From the NCBI RefSeq assembly GCF_964253025.1, contig NZ_CAXUQC020000001.1, positions 4,216,001 to 4,280,000 on the forward strand: a DNA stretch of 64,000 bases, in the 5' to 3' direction. The notes under the pieces are model-generated. The model made no database searches and had not been told where the DNA came from. It was given only the letters and a program-made list of their open reading frames with translations. The stretch is from Rhizobacter sp964253025. Lineage in GTDB: Bacteria > Pseudomonadota > Gammaproteobacteria > Burkholderiales > Burkholderiaceae_C. The position numbers and the translations under genes are program-made. This document shows, piece after piece, positions 42,834 through 51,071 of the stretch. How positions within the stretch are numbered: the first letter of the stretch is position 1; each line of letters starts with the position of its first letter.

Positions 42834-44103
42834 ACCAGCGGCGCGCGTGCAGGCCGAGGCCGGTGGCCACGCTGGCGAACCGGTCGCCGTGCAGGGCCTC
42901 GGCTGAAGGGAATGCTCCGGCGATCCGCTCCGACAACAGCCGCAGACCGGTGGAGCCGCCGGTGAAGTACAGCGCATCCACCTGCGCAGGCTCGAGTCCC
43001 GCCTGGCGGACCGTTTCGCGCGCGGCCTCGGCAATGCGTTCGATGTCCGCATCGATCGCCTGGACGGCCTCACGCTCCGAGAGCGATACCGCCAAGCGGT
43101 TCTCCACCACGCCCAGGTCGATTCGCGTGTCACCGCCCTGGGCGACCGCGATCTTGGCCTCCTCGGCGCGAGCCGCCAGTTCGTGGCCGAGCCGCTCGGT
43201 CACCACCGTCATCAGCCGCTTGTGGTGCACCGGGTCGCCATAGAAGCCGCGCATGTTGCGCAACTCCGCCACGCGCTGCGGCGTGTAGACCGTGTTGATG
43301 AGGTGCCAGGTGGCCAGGTCGAAGTAGACGGTGCTGGGCACCTCTCGCGGCGCCGCGCCGTTCACACTCGGGCCGCTCGCCCCGTAGCCGAACTCGCGCA
43401 GGATGCTGGCGAGTTCGACTCGCCGGTCGAAATCGGTGCCGGCGACGTGGACGCCGTGATTGGCGAGAATGTCGTCGCGGCGGTCCAGGCGGGCGGCCCG
43501 CTCGGGCCCCACCCGCACGACCGAGAAGTCGGACGTGCCGCCGCCGATGTCGGCCACCAGCACCAGCTGCTCCTGCCGCGCGCGGCTTTCAAAGTCGAAG
43601 GCCGCGGCCAATGGCTCGTACTGGAACTGCACCTCGTCGAAGCCGACGCTTCGGGCGGCAGCTTCCAAGGTGGCTTGCGCTTGCGCGTCACGCAGTGGGT
43701 CGTCATCGACGAAGAAGACAGGCCGGCCCAGCATGGCGCGCCGGATCGGTGCGCCGGCGTCCCGTTCGGCCAGCCGCTTCAGGTGCAGCAGGTAGCCGCC
43801 GATGATGTCGAGGTACTTGACGCCCCGCCCCCCGCCCACGTCCGTCGTCTGCTCGACGAGGCTGCTGCCCAGGATGCTTTTCATGGAGCGCATCAGGCGG
43901 CCGTCGACACCTTCGACATACGCGGCCTGGGCGGCACGTCCGAACGCACGCGGCGGGCCGTCCACCTCGCGGCCTTCGGTGAAGTAGAACACCGCGGTCG
44001 GCATGGTGCGGTGGCCGGGCTCCAGTTCGACGAGGCGCATGCCGTCCGCCGAGGGAATGGCAATGGCCGAGTTGGAGGTGCCGAAGTCGATCGCGCAGTA
44101 CAT
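42805..44103 (-). CDS. Hsp70-family (YegD-like) protein
   Basis: 432 residues with the actin-like ATPase fold: phosphate-1 MYCAIDFGTSNSAIAI at the N-terminus, phosphate-2 VADIGGGTSDFSVV, and adenosine motif YFTGGSTGLRLLSERI. The length and sequence are those of YegD; it has the nucleotide-binding part but no DnaK substrate-binding domain, so it is not a normal chaperone. Role unknown. The start at 44103 is fixed by the phosphate-1 loop; an open frame of 380 bp further upstream is a shadow. It overlaps the convergent UPF0149 gene. Confidence 0.92.
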   Translation of the reverse strand: MYCAIDFGTSNSAIAIPSADGMRLVELEPGHRTMPTAVFYFTEGREVDGPPRAFGRAAQAAYVEGVDGRLMRSMKSILGSSLVEQTTDVGGGRGVKYLDIIGGYLLHLKRLAERDAGAPIRRAMLGRPVFFVDDDPLRDAQAQATLEAAARSVGFDEVQFQYEPLAAAFDFESRARQEQLVLVADIGGGTSDFSVVRVGPERAARLDRRDDILANHGVHVAGTDFDRRVELASILREFGYGASGPSVNGAAPREVPSTVYFDLATWHLINTVYTPQRVAELRNMRGFYGDPVHHKRLMTVVTERLGHELAARAEEAKIAVAQGGDTRIDLGVVENRLAVSLSEREAVQAIDADIERIAEAARETVRQAGLEPAQVDALYFTGGSTGLRLLSERIAGAFPSAEALHGDRFASVATGLGLHARRWFSGAAADRA

Positions 44104-44219
44104 GGGGTGGGGTGCTTCAAGCGGGGGCGCGATTGTAGGGGCAGCCCGCGGAGCACGGCGGCGAAAGGCCGCACAATCCGGGCACGCAATTCCTGCCACA
44201 CCCTTTCCGGAGCGCTGCC

Positions 44220-44684
44220 ATGACCTCGACGTTCCCGCGCGCCTGCGCAGCGGCCCTGTTGGCCTTCGCGGCCGCTGCGGTGTGGGCGGCCGATGGCGGG
44301 GGTGGCAACGATGCATTGGCGCCAGCCCGGGAGCACATCGCGTCGAAACGGTGGGAGGAGGCCGTGGTGTCGCTTCGCGAGGTGAGCGATCCCGGCAATC
44401 CGGACTGGCACAACCTGATGGGCTACAGCCTGCGCCGCAGCGCCAAGCCGGATCGGGTGGCGGCTCGCAAGCACTACGACGCGGCACTGAAACTTGACCC
44501 CGCCCATCGCGGCGCGCTGGCCTATTCGGGTGAGCTCGCCCTGATCAACGGCGACCTGCGCACCGCGCAGGATCGCCTGGCGCGTCTGGACAAGGCCTGC
44601 CAGCGCAGTTGCCCCGAGTACCTGGACCTCGAAGACGCCGTGCGGCGCTACAAGGCGGCTGGCAACAAGTACGTCGGCTGGTGA
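44220..44684 (+). CDS. Exported TPR-like protein
   Basis: 154 residues. A signal peptide (about 1-24, cleavage after AVWAA) is followed by helical repeats of TPR type: WHNLMGYSLRRSAKPDRVAARKHYDAALKLDPAHRGALAYSGELALINGDLRTAQDRLARLDKAC covers about two units. The C-terminal CQRSCPEYLDLEDAVRRYKA has two Cys that may pair in the periplasm. Partner unknown. It is divergent from the Hsp70-like gene. Confidence 0.88.
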   Translation: MTSTFPRACAAALLAFAAAAVWAADGGGGNDALAPAREHIASKRWEEAVVSLREVSDPGNPDWHNLMGYSLRRSAKPDRVAARKHYDAALKLDPAHRGALAYSGELALINGDLRTAQDRLARLDKACQRSCPEYLDLEDAVRRYKAAGNKYVGW

Positions 44685-44735
44685 GGCGCGCGGGCTGACG
44701 CTCGCGGCCTCGCCTTCACTGCGGTACGGTCCGCT

Positions 44736-46223
44736 TCAGCGGCCCATCATCGCGCCGATCGGCAGGTTCAGCGGCTGGTCGTTGACCTTCAGCATGCCGC
44801 CTTCGAAGACCGCCTTGCTGCGCACGACATCGCCTTCACGCACGGCAAAGCCCTTGGTCACCATGTCGTCGATCGAGGCGTTGACGAACGCCAGGGTGCC
44901 GGCGGTCGCTTCCTCGGCGGCAGCGGCGTCACCCTGTGCCTTGAGCGCCACCATCTGCTTGACGACCTTCTCGATCCAGCCATTCTGCACCTTGAACGAG
45001 GCGTTGCCATAGGCCTTGGTGCCGAGCAGGGCCGGCAGGGGCAGGGCGGCGTCGGCCTCGGTCATGTCCTTGGTACCGAAGCTGTAGGACAGCTCGGCGG
45101 TCTGGCCACCGAGTTCGACGGCCAGGCGGTCCAGGGCGTACTCGGGGTTGTGCGTGAGCAGGGCGCCGAAGCCCTTCTGCATGTCGGCCGCCAGCGCCAC
45201 GGCGGCCTCGGCGTCGCCGTCCTTCTTGCAGCTGAACGACGACTGCATCGCCTTGCTGATCAGTGCTTCATAGGTGGCGGCATGGATGCGGTTCAGCGAG
45301 ACCTGCATGTCGACCTTGTCGATGGCGAACTCGCCGACGCGGCCCTTGGTGCTCATCTTGCTGACGGCCGACCAGAGGCCGGCGGCGTCGATCTTGGCGT
45401 CGGAGCTGAGGGTCAGGTCGTCAAAGACCACGCGGGTCGGCTCGGCCTGTCCCGCCTGCGGAAGCGTGAACGACATGGAGGCGACGCGCGCGGTGCCGCG
45501 TGAGGGCGCCATCCACAAGGCATTGCCGGCATGGGGCAGGACCTCGCCTTCCATGGTCATGCGGCCCACCTGCATGGCGCCTTGCTGATCGGGGGTCTGG
45601 AACTTGACGTCGAGGCCCGGGGCCTCGAGGGTGTACGTGCCGCCCGCAGCCATGCCGCCTGCGAGGCTGCCGCGCACCGTGGCGCGCAGGCCCTGCCAGT
45701 TGAACTCACCCTTGCCGGCCTCGGCGAACTGAAGCGCCGGGCTGGTGATGTCGGTGACATAGCCGCCACCGAAGCCGAGGGTGGTGCGGACGGTCAGCAG
45801 GGCCTTGTCACCCGCGACCTTGGCGATCTGGGCGGCCACTTCCGGCGGCAGCACGATCTCGGAGTCGATGGTGGCCAGACCGACGGCCTTGCCGCCCGGC
45901 AGCGGGCCATGGGCGATGTGGTGGCGCCAAGTGATGCGGGTGGGCTTGCCGGCCGCGTCGCCCTCGTCGGCCGCTGGCACGGCGGCCGGTGCTGCGTCAG
46001 CATCAGGACCGCAGCCGACTTCGATGGTGACCGTGTGCAGCGAGCTGAAGAGGCCCTTGTCGACGCGGTTCTCGATGACCTTGACGCCACCGAACGGTGC
46101 CAGGAATTCGCCCGTCTTGGCTTGCAGTTCGCCGGCAACCTTGGCGCCCGACCATGCCGCGAAACCGGTGCCGGCCCCGACCACCACCACAAGCGCCGCT
46201 GCGCCGACCACTGCCTTGTTCAT
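44736..46223 (-). CDS. YdgA-family (DUF945) protein
   Basis: 495 residues. One N-terminal membrane segment (about 4-27), then a long beta-rich periplasmic domain typical of YdgA/DUF945 (opening GGVKVIENRVDKGLFSSLHTVTIEV; later LPLPALLGTKAYGNASFKVQNGWIEKVVKQMVA). Function is unknown; the fold is thought to be AsmA-like. It starts 96 bp after dadA on the same strand and is probably a separate unit. Confidence 0.9.
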   Translation of the reverse strand: MNKAVVGAAALVVVVGAGTGFAAWSGAKVAGELQAKTGEFLAPFGGVKVIENRVDKGLFSSLHTVTIEVGCGPDADAAPAAVPAADEGDAAGKPTRITWRHHIAHGPLPGGKAVGLATIDSEIVLPPEVAAQIAKVAGDKALLTVRTTLGFGGGYVTDITSPALQFAEAGKGEFNWQGLRATVRGSLAGGMAAGGTYTLEAPGLDVKFQTPDQQGAMQVGRMTMEGEVLPHAGNALWMAPSRGTARVASMSFTLPQAGQAEPTRVVFDDLTLSSDAKIDAAGLWSAVSKMSTKGRVGEFAIDKVDMQVSLNRIHAATYEALISKAMQSSFSCKKDGDAEAAVALAADMQKGFGALLTHNPEYALDRLAVELGGQTAELSYSFGTKDMTEADAALPLPALLGTKAYGNASFKVQNGWIEKVVKQMVALKAQGDAAAAEEATAGTLAFVNASIDDMVTKGFAVREGDVVRSKAVFEGGMLKVNDQPLNLPIGAMMGR

Positions 46224-46319
46224 CCGACCCTCTCCCTCAAGTTGTTGGGTCCGGCAGGCGGGGTCGCCGACCGGTGCGGCAGTTTAGGAGGGGATGCCAG
46301 GATCGTCGCGTGTCGCAAG

Positions 46320-47606
46320 TCACACGGTGCCGGAGCGCCGTGCGCCGGAGAAGCCGAAACCGATGGGCGGCGTCCGCCCGTCGATCAATTCAGCCAGGGC
46401 GAGGCCCGACCCGGCGCCGTGGGTCCACCCCAACGTGCCATGCCCGGAGTTGACCCAGAGGTTGGGCAGGCGGGTGCGTCCGATGATCGGCCGGTTGTCC
46501 GGCGTGCTCGGGCGCAGGCCGGCCCAGAAGCGCGGCGCGCTGGTGTCGGCCACGCCCGGAAAAAGCGACTCGTAGCGCTGCACCAGCTGGCGGCAGCGCA
46601 CTTGGGCCGTGCTGCCGGTGAGGCTGGTGTCGTAGCCCGCCATTTCGGCTGTGCCGGCAATGCGGACTTCCGGTCCGAGGCGACTGATGGCGATCTTGTA
46701 GGCATCGTCCAGCAGGCTCACCTCGCTGGCATCCTCTGGCCGCTTCAGGGGCAGCGTGGCGCTGTAGCCCTTGGTGGGATAGATGTTCAGGAAGACCCCG
46801 AGCGGCCGCAGCAGCGGCGCCGTGAAGCTGCCGAGCGCGGCGACGTAGGCATCGCCGCTGAGGGTGGCCAGCTCACGCGACTCCCGGTCACACACCCGCA
46901 CGCCGCGCACGCCGCCGCCGTCGCGGTCCAGGGCCAGGATGTCCCGTCCGAACAGGAAGCGCGCACCGCGCTCGGCGCACTGCCGGGCCAGCGCCTGGGT
47001 GAAGACGAAGGCGTCGCCGGACTCGTCGCTCGGGGTGTAGGTGCCGCCGCGCAGACCGGCGAAGTGACGAAGCGAGGGCTCGACGACCAGCACCTGCTCG
47101 CGCGTCAGCACCCGTCGGTCGACCCCGAAGTGCTGCATCAACGCGGCGGCGGCCGCACCGGTGTCGAGGTCCTGCTGGGTCGAGAACAGGTGCAGGATGC
47201 CGCGCTCGAGCCGGTGGTACTCGATGCCGGTGTCCGCCACGATCTGCTTGAGGGCCTCGTGGCTGTAGCGGCCGAGGGCCACCAGCTCGCCGACGTTGCG
47301 GCGAAAGGCCGGCATGGTGCACTGGGCCAGGAAGCCGAGGCCCCATCGCCACTGGTGCCAGTCCAGCTGGGGCCGAAAGAGCAGGGGCGCGTCGTCCCGG
47401 GTCAGCCAGCGCAGCACCTTCAGGGGCGCGGTCGGGTGGGCCCACGGTTCGCAGAAGCTGACCGAGATCTGGGCGCCGTTGGCATGGCTTGTTTCGAGGG
47501 CCGCGGCGGGTTGCCGATCGACGACGGTCACCTCATGGCCGCGCTGCAGCAGATGCCAGGCGGTGCTGACCCCGATGATGCCCGCCCCCAGGACAACGAT
47601 TTTCAT
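46320..47606 (-). CDS. dadA: D-amino acid dehydrogenase
   Basis: 428 residues. The FAD-binding Rossmann motif GAGIIGVSTAWHL is at 7-19, and the DadA signatures YSHEALKQIVADTGIEYHRLERGILHLF and GLRPSTPDNRPIIGRT are present. It oxidises D-alanine and other D-amino acids to oxo acids, passing electrons to the quinone pool at the inner membrane. No adjacent alanine racemase (dadX) is found; the alr gene of this window is 23 kb away. Confidence 0.94.
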   Translation of the reverse strand: MKIVVLGAGIIGVSTAWHLLQRGHEVTVVDRQPAAALETSHANGAQISVSFCEPWAHPTAPLKVLRWLTRDDAPLLFRPQLDWHQWRWGLGFLAQCTMPAFRRNVGELVALGRYSHEALKQIVADTGIEYHRLERGILHLFSTQQDLDTGAAAAALMQHFGVDRRVLTREQVLVVEPSLRHFAGLRGGTYTPSDESGDAFVFTQALARQCAERGARFLFGRDILALDRDGGGVRGVRVCDRESRELATLSGDAYVAALGSFTAPLLRPLGVFLNIYPTKGYSATLPLKRPEDASEVSLLDDAYKIAISRLGPEVRIAGTAEMAGYDTSLTGSTAQVRCRQLVQRYESLFPGVADTSAPRFWAGLRPSTPDNRPIIGRTRLPNLWVNSGHGTLGWTHGAGSGLALAELIDGRTPPIGFGFSGARRSGTV

Positions 47607-47681
47607 TCGGCTAGGTTACGCCCGATCGGCGTGTCCTGCCCGCGCGGCCGGTTGACCGGCGGCAAGCATCGCTCCGATCGG

Positions 47682-47900
47682 TCAGCGCGCCGCCTGGCGG
47701 GCGCGGTCCGAGGGGGTGCGCTGGTTGCTGACGGGCATCACCACGCGTGGTGCGGGCATCCACAGGCCGGCGGTGATGTCGGCCGCATGCTCCACCGTGA
47801 ACGGAGCACGCCCGCTGTCCTCGGCGCCGAGTAGCAGCGCACCCGCCACCGCGGCAATGGCGGTACCGGAGGCAAGGATTTGTCGGGGCGTGGTGTTCAT
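47682..47900 (-). CDS. Small exported hypothetical protein
   Basis: 72 residues with a hydrophobic N-terminal segment (about 8-24, ASGTAIAAVAGALLLGA), either a signal peptide or an anchor, then a polar, basic C-terminus. No family recognised. It lies upstream of dadA on the same strand with an 75-bp gap. Codon pattern looks coding, but a chance ORF cannot be excluded. Confidence 0.5.
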   Translation of the reverse strand: MNTTPRQILASGTAIAAVAGALLLGAEDSGRAPFTVEHAADITAGLWMPAPRVVMPVSNQRTPSDRARQAAR

Positions 47901-48104
47901 GTCGATCTCCGTGCGCCGAGTCCGGTGGCGCAGGACTCCACGTTACGCCGCGGGCGACTGCAGCGGCATCCCTCCAGCGAGCGAAGCGGTGTAGGACAGG
48001 GCCGGATCATCGGAGATGCGCCGGCTGGCGCCCTCAGTTCAAGCCCTTCAGGAAACGGGCAACCCGCACACTGTCCCTGGGCCTGACCTCCCGGGAGCAT
48101 TGCG

Positions 48105-48302
48105 ATGAACCTCATTCCCTACTGGCCATGGTGGCCTCGCCGGTGGCACGACAAGGCCGTGGAACCGGACGCGGCGGACATGGGCACGGCCTTCGGCCTC
48201 GATGCGAGCTTCGATGCGCCCGACCCCGGGCCGGCCGAGCGACCGGCCGACCCGAGGTTGCGAAGGGTCTCCTCGCGGACCGGGCTGCCACTGGCGGACT
48301 GA
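48105..48302 (+). CDS. Small hypothetical protein
   Basis: 65 residues, starting MNLIPYWPWWPRRWHDKAVE (Trp- and Pro-rich) and ending basic. No family recognised and no close partner. A GGGAG stretch about ten bases before the ATG could serve as ribosome-binding site. The 204 bp on its left (47901-48104) hold no gene or clear signal. Confidence 0.4.
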   Translation: MNLIPYWPWWPRRWHDKAVEPDAADMGTAFGLDASFDAPDPGPAERPADPRLRRVSSRTGLPLAD

Positions 48303-48318
48303 CCGAAAAGCTTCGCTG

Positions 48319-48340
48319 TGTGAACTCTGTAGTTCACACG
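48319..48340. promoter_or_regulatory. Palindromic operator candidate upstream of the TetR gene
   Basis: Perfect 9-base arms GTGTGAACT (48319-48327) and AGTTCACAC (48332-48340) flank a 4-base spacer. The 22-base dyad lies 57 bp before the tetR-family ATG and directly after the small gene at 48105-48302. Size and symmetry fit a TetR-family binding site, so autoregulation is likely. Binding is inferred. Confidence 0.7.
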
Positions 48341-48397
48341 CACACCTGATCGTCTGCCGAAAAGGCGAGCCGCCTGCAAGGGCCCTACAATGGCGTC

Positions 48398-49009
48398 ATG
48401 GCCAAGGTTTCTTTTCGTGAGCAGGTGTTGAAGGTGCGTGAAGACGCGATCGTGGCGTCGGTCAATCGCCTGCTGGCCGAGAAGGGCTTCGAGTCCATGA
48501 CGGTCGACGAGGTGGCCGCTGACGTCGGTATCGCCAAGGCCAGCCTGTACAAGCACTTCCCGTCGAAGGAGGTGCTGGCGGCGGCGGCCATGGTCAAGGT
48601 GCTCGAACGCGCCCTTGCCTTCTTCGACACGCTGCCCGCCGACGGGTCAGCCTCGCCGGTCGGACAGCTCAAAGCCGTGGCCCGTTGGACCATGGAGGTT
48701 CAGTTGGCGGGCGAGATGCCCTCGCTGCCAGCCCAGAACTCCCTGCTCCGCACGACGCTCATGAGCCACAAGGTCTACATCGACCGCCTGATGGAAGTGA
48801 GCGACCGGCTCGGGGAGTGGATCACGGCGGCCCAGGCAGCCGGCGAACTCGACGCGACCTTGCCGCCTGAAATCGTGCTCTACACCCTGTTCGCACGCGC
48901 CTGCGACCCGGTGCTCGGCCTGCTCAAGGCCGGCGGCCAGTACACCGACGCCCAGATCATCGACATGCTGACCCGGACGTGCTTCGACGGGCTGGCCGCC
49001 CGGGGCTGA
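48398..49009 (+). CDS. TetR-family transcriptional regulator
   Basis: 203 residues. The N-terminal helix-turn-helix (about 18-62, VDEVAADVGIAKASLYKHFPSKEVLAAAAM) is the classical TetR pattern; the C-terminal ligand domain gives no clue to the effector. TACAAT at 48386-48391, six bases before the ATG, suggests a leaderless transcript starting at the A of ATG. A perfect palindrome 57 bp upstream is the likely operator. No target gene is obvious: the small gene upstream and the convergent universal stress gene are the only neighbours. Confidence 0.92.
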   Translation: MAKVSFREQVLKVREDAIVASVNRLLAEKGFESMTVDEVAADVGIAKASLYKHFPSKEVLAAAAMVKVLERALAFFDTLPADGSASPVGQLKAVARWTMEVQLAGEMPSLPAQNSLLRTTLMSHKVYIDRLMEVSDRLGEWITAAQAAGELDATLPPEIVLYTLFARACDPVLGLLKAGGQYTDAQIIDMLTRTCFDGLAARG

Positions 49010-49011
49010 GT

Positions 49012-49434
49012 TCAGCGAACGAGCAACACCGGTGTCTCGCAGTGGCCGAGCACCTTGACGGCCACCGAACCCATCAGCAGCGATCCGAGGCTGCCGTGGC
49101 CGCGCGAGCCCATGATCACCATGTCGAACTTGCCTGACTTCGCCGTCTTCCCGATCACCTCGGCGGCGTGACCCACCTTGGCAACGAAGTCGGCGTTCAG
49201 CCCCTGCTTCTTGAAGAAACTGCGGATGGGCTTGAAGACCTTCTCGGCCTCGTCGTCGTAGTAGCCCTGCAGCAGTTCACGTTCGACGCTGGCGGCCGCC
49301 CGCGGCGGGACCGCGGCCACGACGTGCAGCACCACGAATTCCTGGTGGCCTTCTGCGAACTCGGGGTGGCTGCCGAGGTAGTCGAGCACGCGGCGGGTGT
49401 AGGGGCTGCCATCAGCGGCGATGAGGATCTTCAT
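49012..49434 (-). CDS. Universal stress protein (UspA family)
   Basis: 140 residues, one Usp domain. The ATP-binding motif G-2x-G-9x-G(S/T) is present in GSRGHGSLGSLLMGSVAVKVL, so it belongs to the ATP-binding type. The start at 49434 gives MKILIAADGSPYTRRVLDYL, the normal first strand; 12 further residues upstream are not family-like. It ends 2 bp from the convergent TetR stop. Confidence 0.93.
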   Translation of the reverse strand: MKILIAADGSPYTRRVLDYLGSHPEFAEGHQEFVVLHVVAAVPPRAAASVERELLQGYYDDEAEKVFKPIRSFFKKQGLNADFVAKVGHAAEVIGKTAKSGKFDMVIMGSRGHGSLGSLLMGSVAVKVLGHCETPVLLVR

Positions 49435-49482
49435 GAACGCTCCAGGGAAAAAGGACGCCGAGTGTTGCACACCCGGCAGGGG

Positions 49483-50253
49483 TCATACATCGACGGTGCG
49501 GGCGCCGTCGTAGCCGTCGCTCTCGTTCTTGTGGCCATGCCCCCTTGCGTTGCAGACGACGCGGGTCTCCCGGCCGTCCGGGTGGGCCACGCGGTAGTCG
49601 TGCCGGCAATGCAAATGGCCGTGGATCCACAGGTCGGCGTGCGGCAGCAGGTCGTCATCGGCATTGCAGAAGCTGGCCGTGCCCGGCTGGTCACCGTAGC
49701 GCGGGTCGGCGCTGCGCAGGCTGGGTCCGAAGTGGGTGATGGCAACGGTGGCGTCCCAGTCGCCGGAACAGGCGAGCTCGTCGGCCAGCCAGGCGCGGCA
49801 GGCCAGCGCCTCGCGCCGAACCGCCGCGGCGTCGAACGGTTCGCCATGCTGGGTCGAGCGCATCACCCGCGCAAAGAACTCGCCGGCGCGTTCCGTCTTC
49901 ACCCGTCGACCCGGGCCGAAGAGCTCGAAGTCGCACCAGCGGGTGGTGCCGACGAAGCGGATGCGGCGGCCGTCGGGGGAGGTCACGACATGGCGCTCGC
50001 GCTCGATCAGCCGCAGGCCCAGTTGCCCGCAATGCTCGCGCAAGGCTGGCCAGGCGGTGTCGAGTTCCCGCCGGTCGAACTCATGGTTGCCGGCCACCAG
50101 GATCACTGGCACGGGCCAGCCGGCAAAGCGGGCCAGACCCTCCCAGGTGCTGTCGATGTCGCCCGCCAGCACGAGGAGGTCGGCACCCGGGACCGGGACG
50201 GGGTCGAAGTGCTCGGTCTCCAGGTGGAGGTCGGAGAGCAGCTGCAGTCGCAC
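49483..50253 (-). CDS. Calcineurin-like metallophosphoesterase
   Basis: 256 residues with the full metal-site set: SDLHLE near the N-terminus, AGDID, GNHEFDRR, THFGPS and HGHLHCRHD at the end. This two-metal fold hydrolyses phosphoesters; the substrate is not evident. It begins 20 bp after the stop of the SEC-C protein gene, on the same strand. Confidence 0.92.
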   Translation of the reverse strand: MRLQLLSDLHLETEHFDPVPVPGADLLVLAGDIDSTWEGLARFAGWPVPVILVAGNHEFDRRELDTAWPALREHCGQLGLRLIERERHVVTSPDGRRIRFVGTTRWCDFELFGPGRRVKTERAGEFFARVMRSTQHGEPFDAAAVRREALACRAWLADELACSGDWDATVAITHFGPSLRSADPRYGDQPGTASFCNADDDLLPHADLWIHGHLHCRHDYRVAHPDGRETRVVCNARGHGHKNESDGYDGARTVDV

Positions 50254-50273
50254 GGATCAGCGGCCCTTCACGC

Positions 50274-51035
50274 TCAGGTGGCGCCGTGGCACTGCTTGTA
50301 CTTCTTGCCGCTGCCGCACGGGCAGGGGTCGTTGCGGCCGACCTTGGGGGTGTCGCGGCGGACCTGTTCGACCTTGAAGCGCTGGTCGCGGGTCAGGTCG
50401 GCCAGGTCGGCCACCGTGACCACCAGCTCCTCGATCGCGTCGTCGAGCGTCGCGAGCGGATGCTCGCGATCCAGCACGGCGACCACTTCCCGCTCCTCGT
50501 CCGTCTCGGTCGGCAGGTGGCGGTACAGGCGGGCGAGGGCCGCCATGACGGCGTCATCCGGCATCTCGGAGAGGTCGGGGAAGCACAGGGCGGCATGCTG
50601 GAAGCCGGCGACCCAGGGCATCAGCGGTTGCGACACTTCGCTGAGGCCGGCCATCGGGTCCGTCTCGCCTTCGGGCACCGGCTCGCGGGGGTGTTCCTCG
50701 TCGAACTCGAGCACCAGCGGGTTGAACCAGCCGTCCTCGACGAGGGCGTGGTTGAGGGCCGCCTGACGGCGCAGCACCAGCGAGGTGACACGTTCCTTCC
50801 AGGCCACGTCCACGTCGTCGGGCAGCGGCTGGCCGTCGAAGTCGAAGACGAAGGGCAGCCACACCGCCGGCTCCAGGAGCACGGGCTGCACCAGCACGCC
50901 GCACAGGAAGCCGTCGAGCATGACGACGTCCACCGGGGTGAGCGGCTCGGGCGTGGCCTGCAGCAGGTCGTCCAGCTCGGCGAACTCCTCGTCGTTCAGG
51001 TCGTGGGGGATGGAGGCGACAACGGGCGGCGGCAT
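50274..51035 (-). CDS. UPF0149 (YecA-like) protein with SEC-C zinc motif
   Basis: 253 residues. The UPF0149 core (LNDEEFAELDDLLQATPEPLTPVDVVMLDGFLCGVLVQP) is followed by an acidic middle and the C-terminal SEC-C motif GRNDPCPCGSGKKYKQCHG (CxC...C/H zinc ligands), as in SecA and YecA. The SEC-C part may bind ribosomes. It is a clear paralogue of the protein at 42096-42833, sharing the LDGFLCGVL block. It precedes the metallophosphoesterase gene by 20 bp. Confidence 0.93.
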   Translation of the reverse strand: MPPPVVASIPHDLNDEEFAELDDLLQATPEPLTPVDVVMLDGFLCGVLVQPVLLEPAVWLPFVFDFDGQPLPDDVDVAWKERVTSLVLRRQAALNHALVEDGWFNPLVLEFDEEHPREPVPEGETDPMAGLSEVSQPLMPWVAGFQHAALCFPDLSEMPDDAVMAALARLYRHLPTETDEEREVVAVLDREHPLATLDDAIEELVVTVADLADLTRDQRFKVEQVRRDTPKVGRNDPCPCGSGKKYKQCHGAT

Positions 51036-51071
51036 GGCAGGTCTCGGTGGGATGGCACAGGCCCCATTGTC

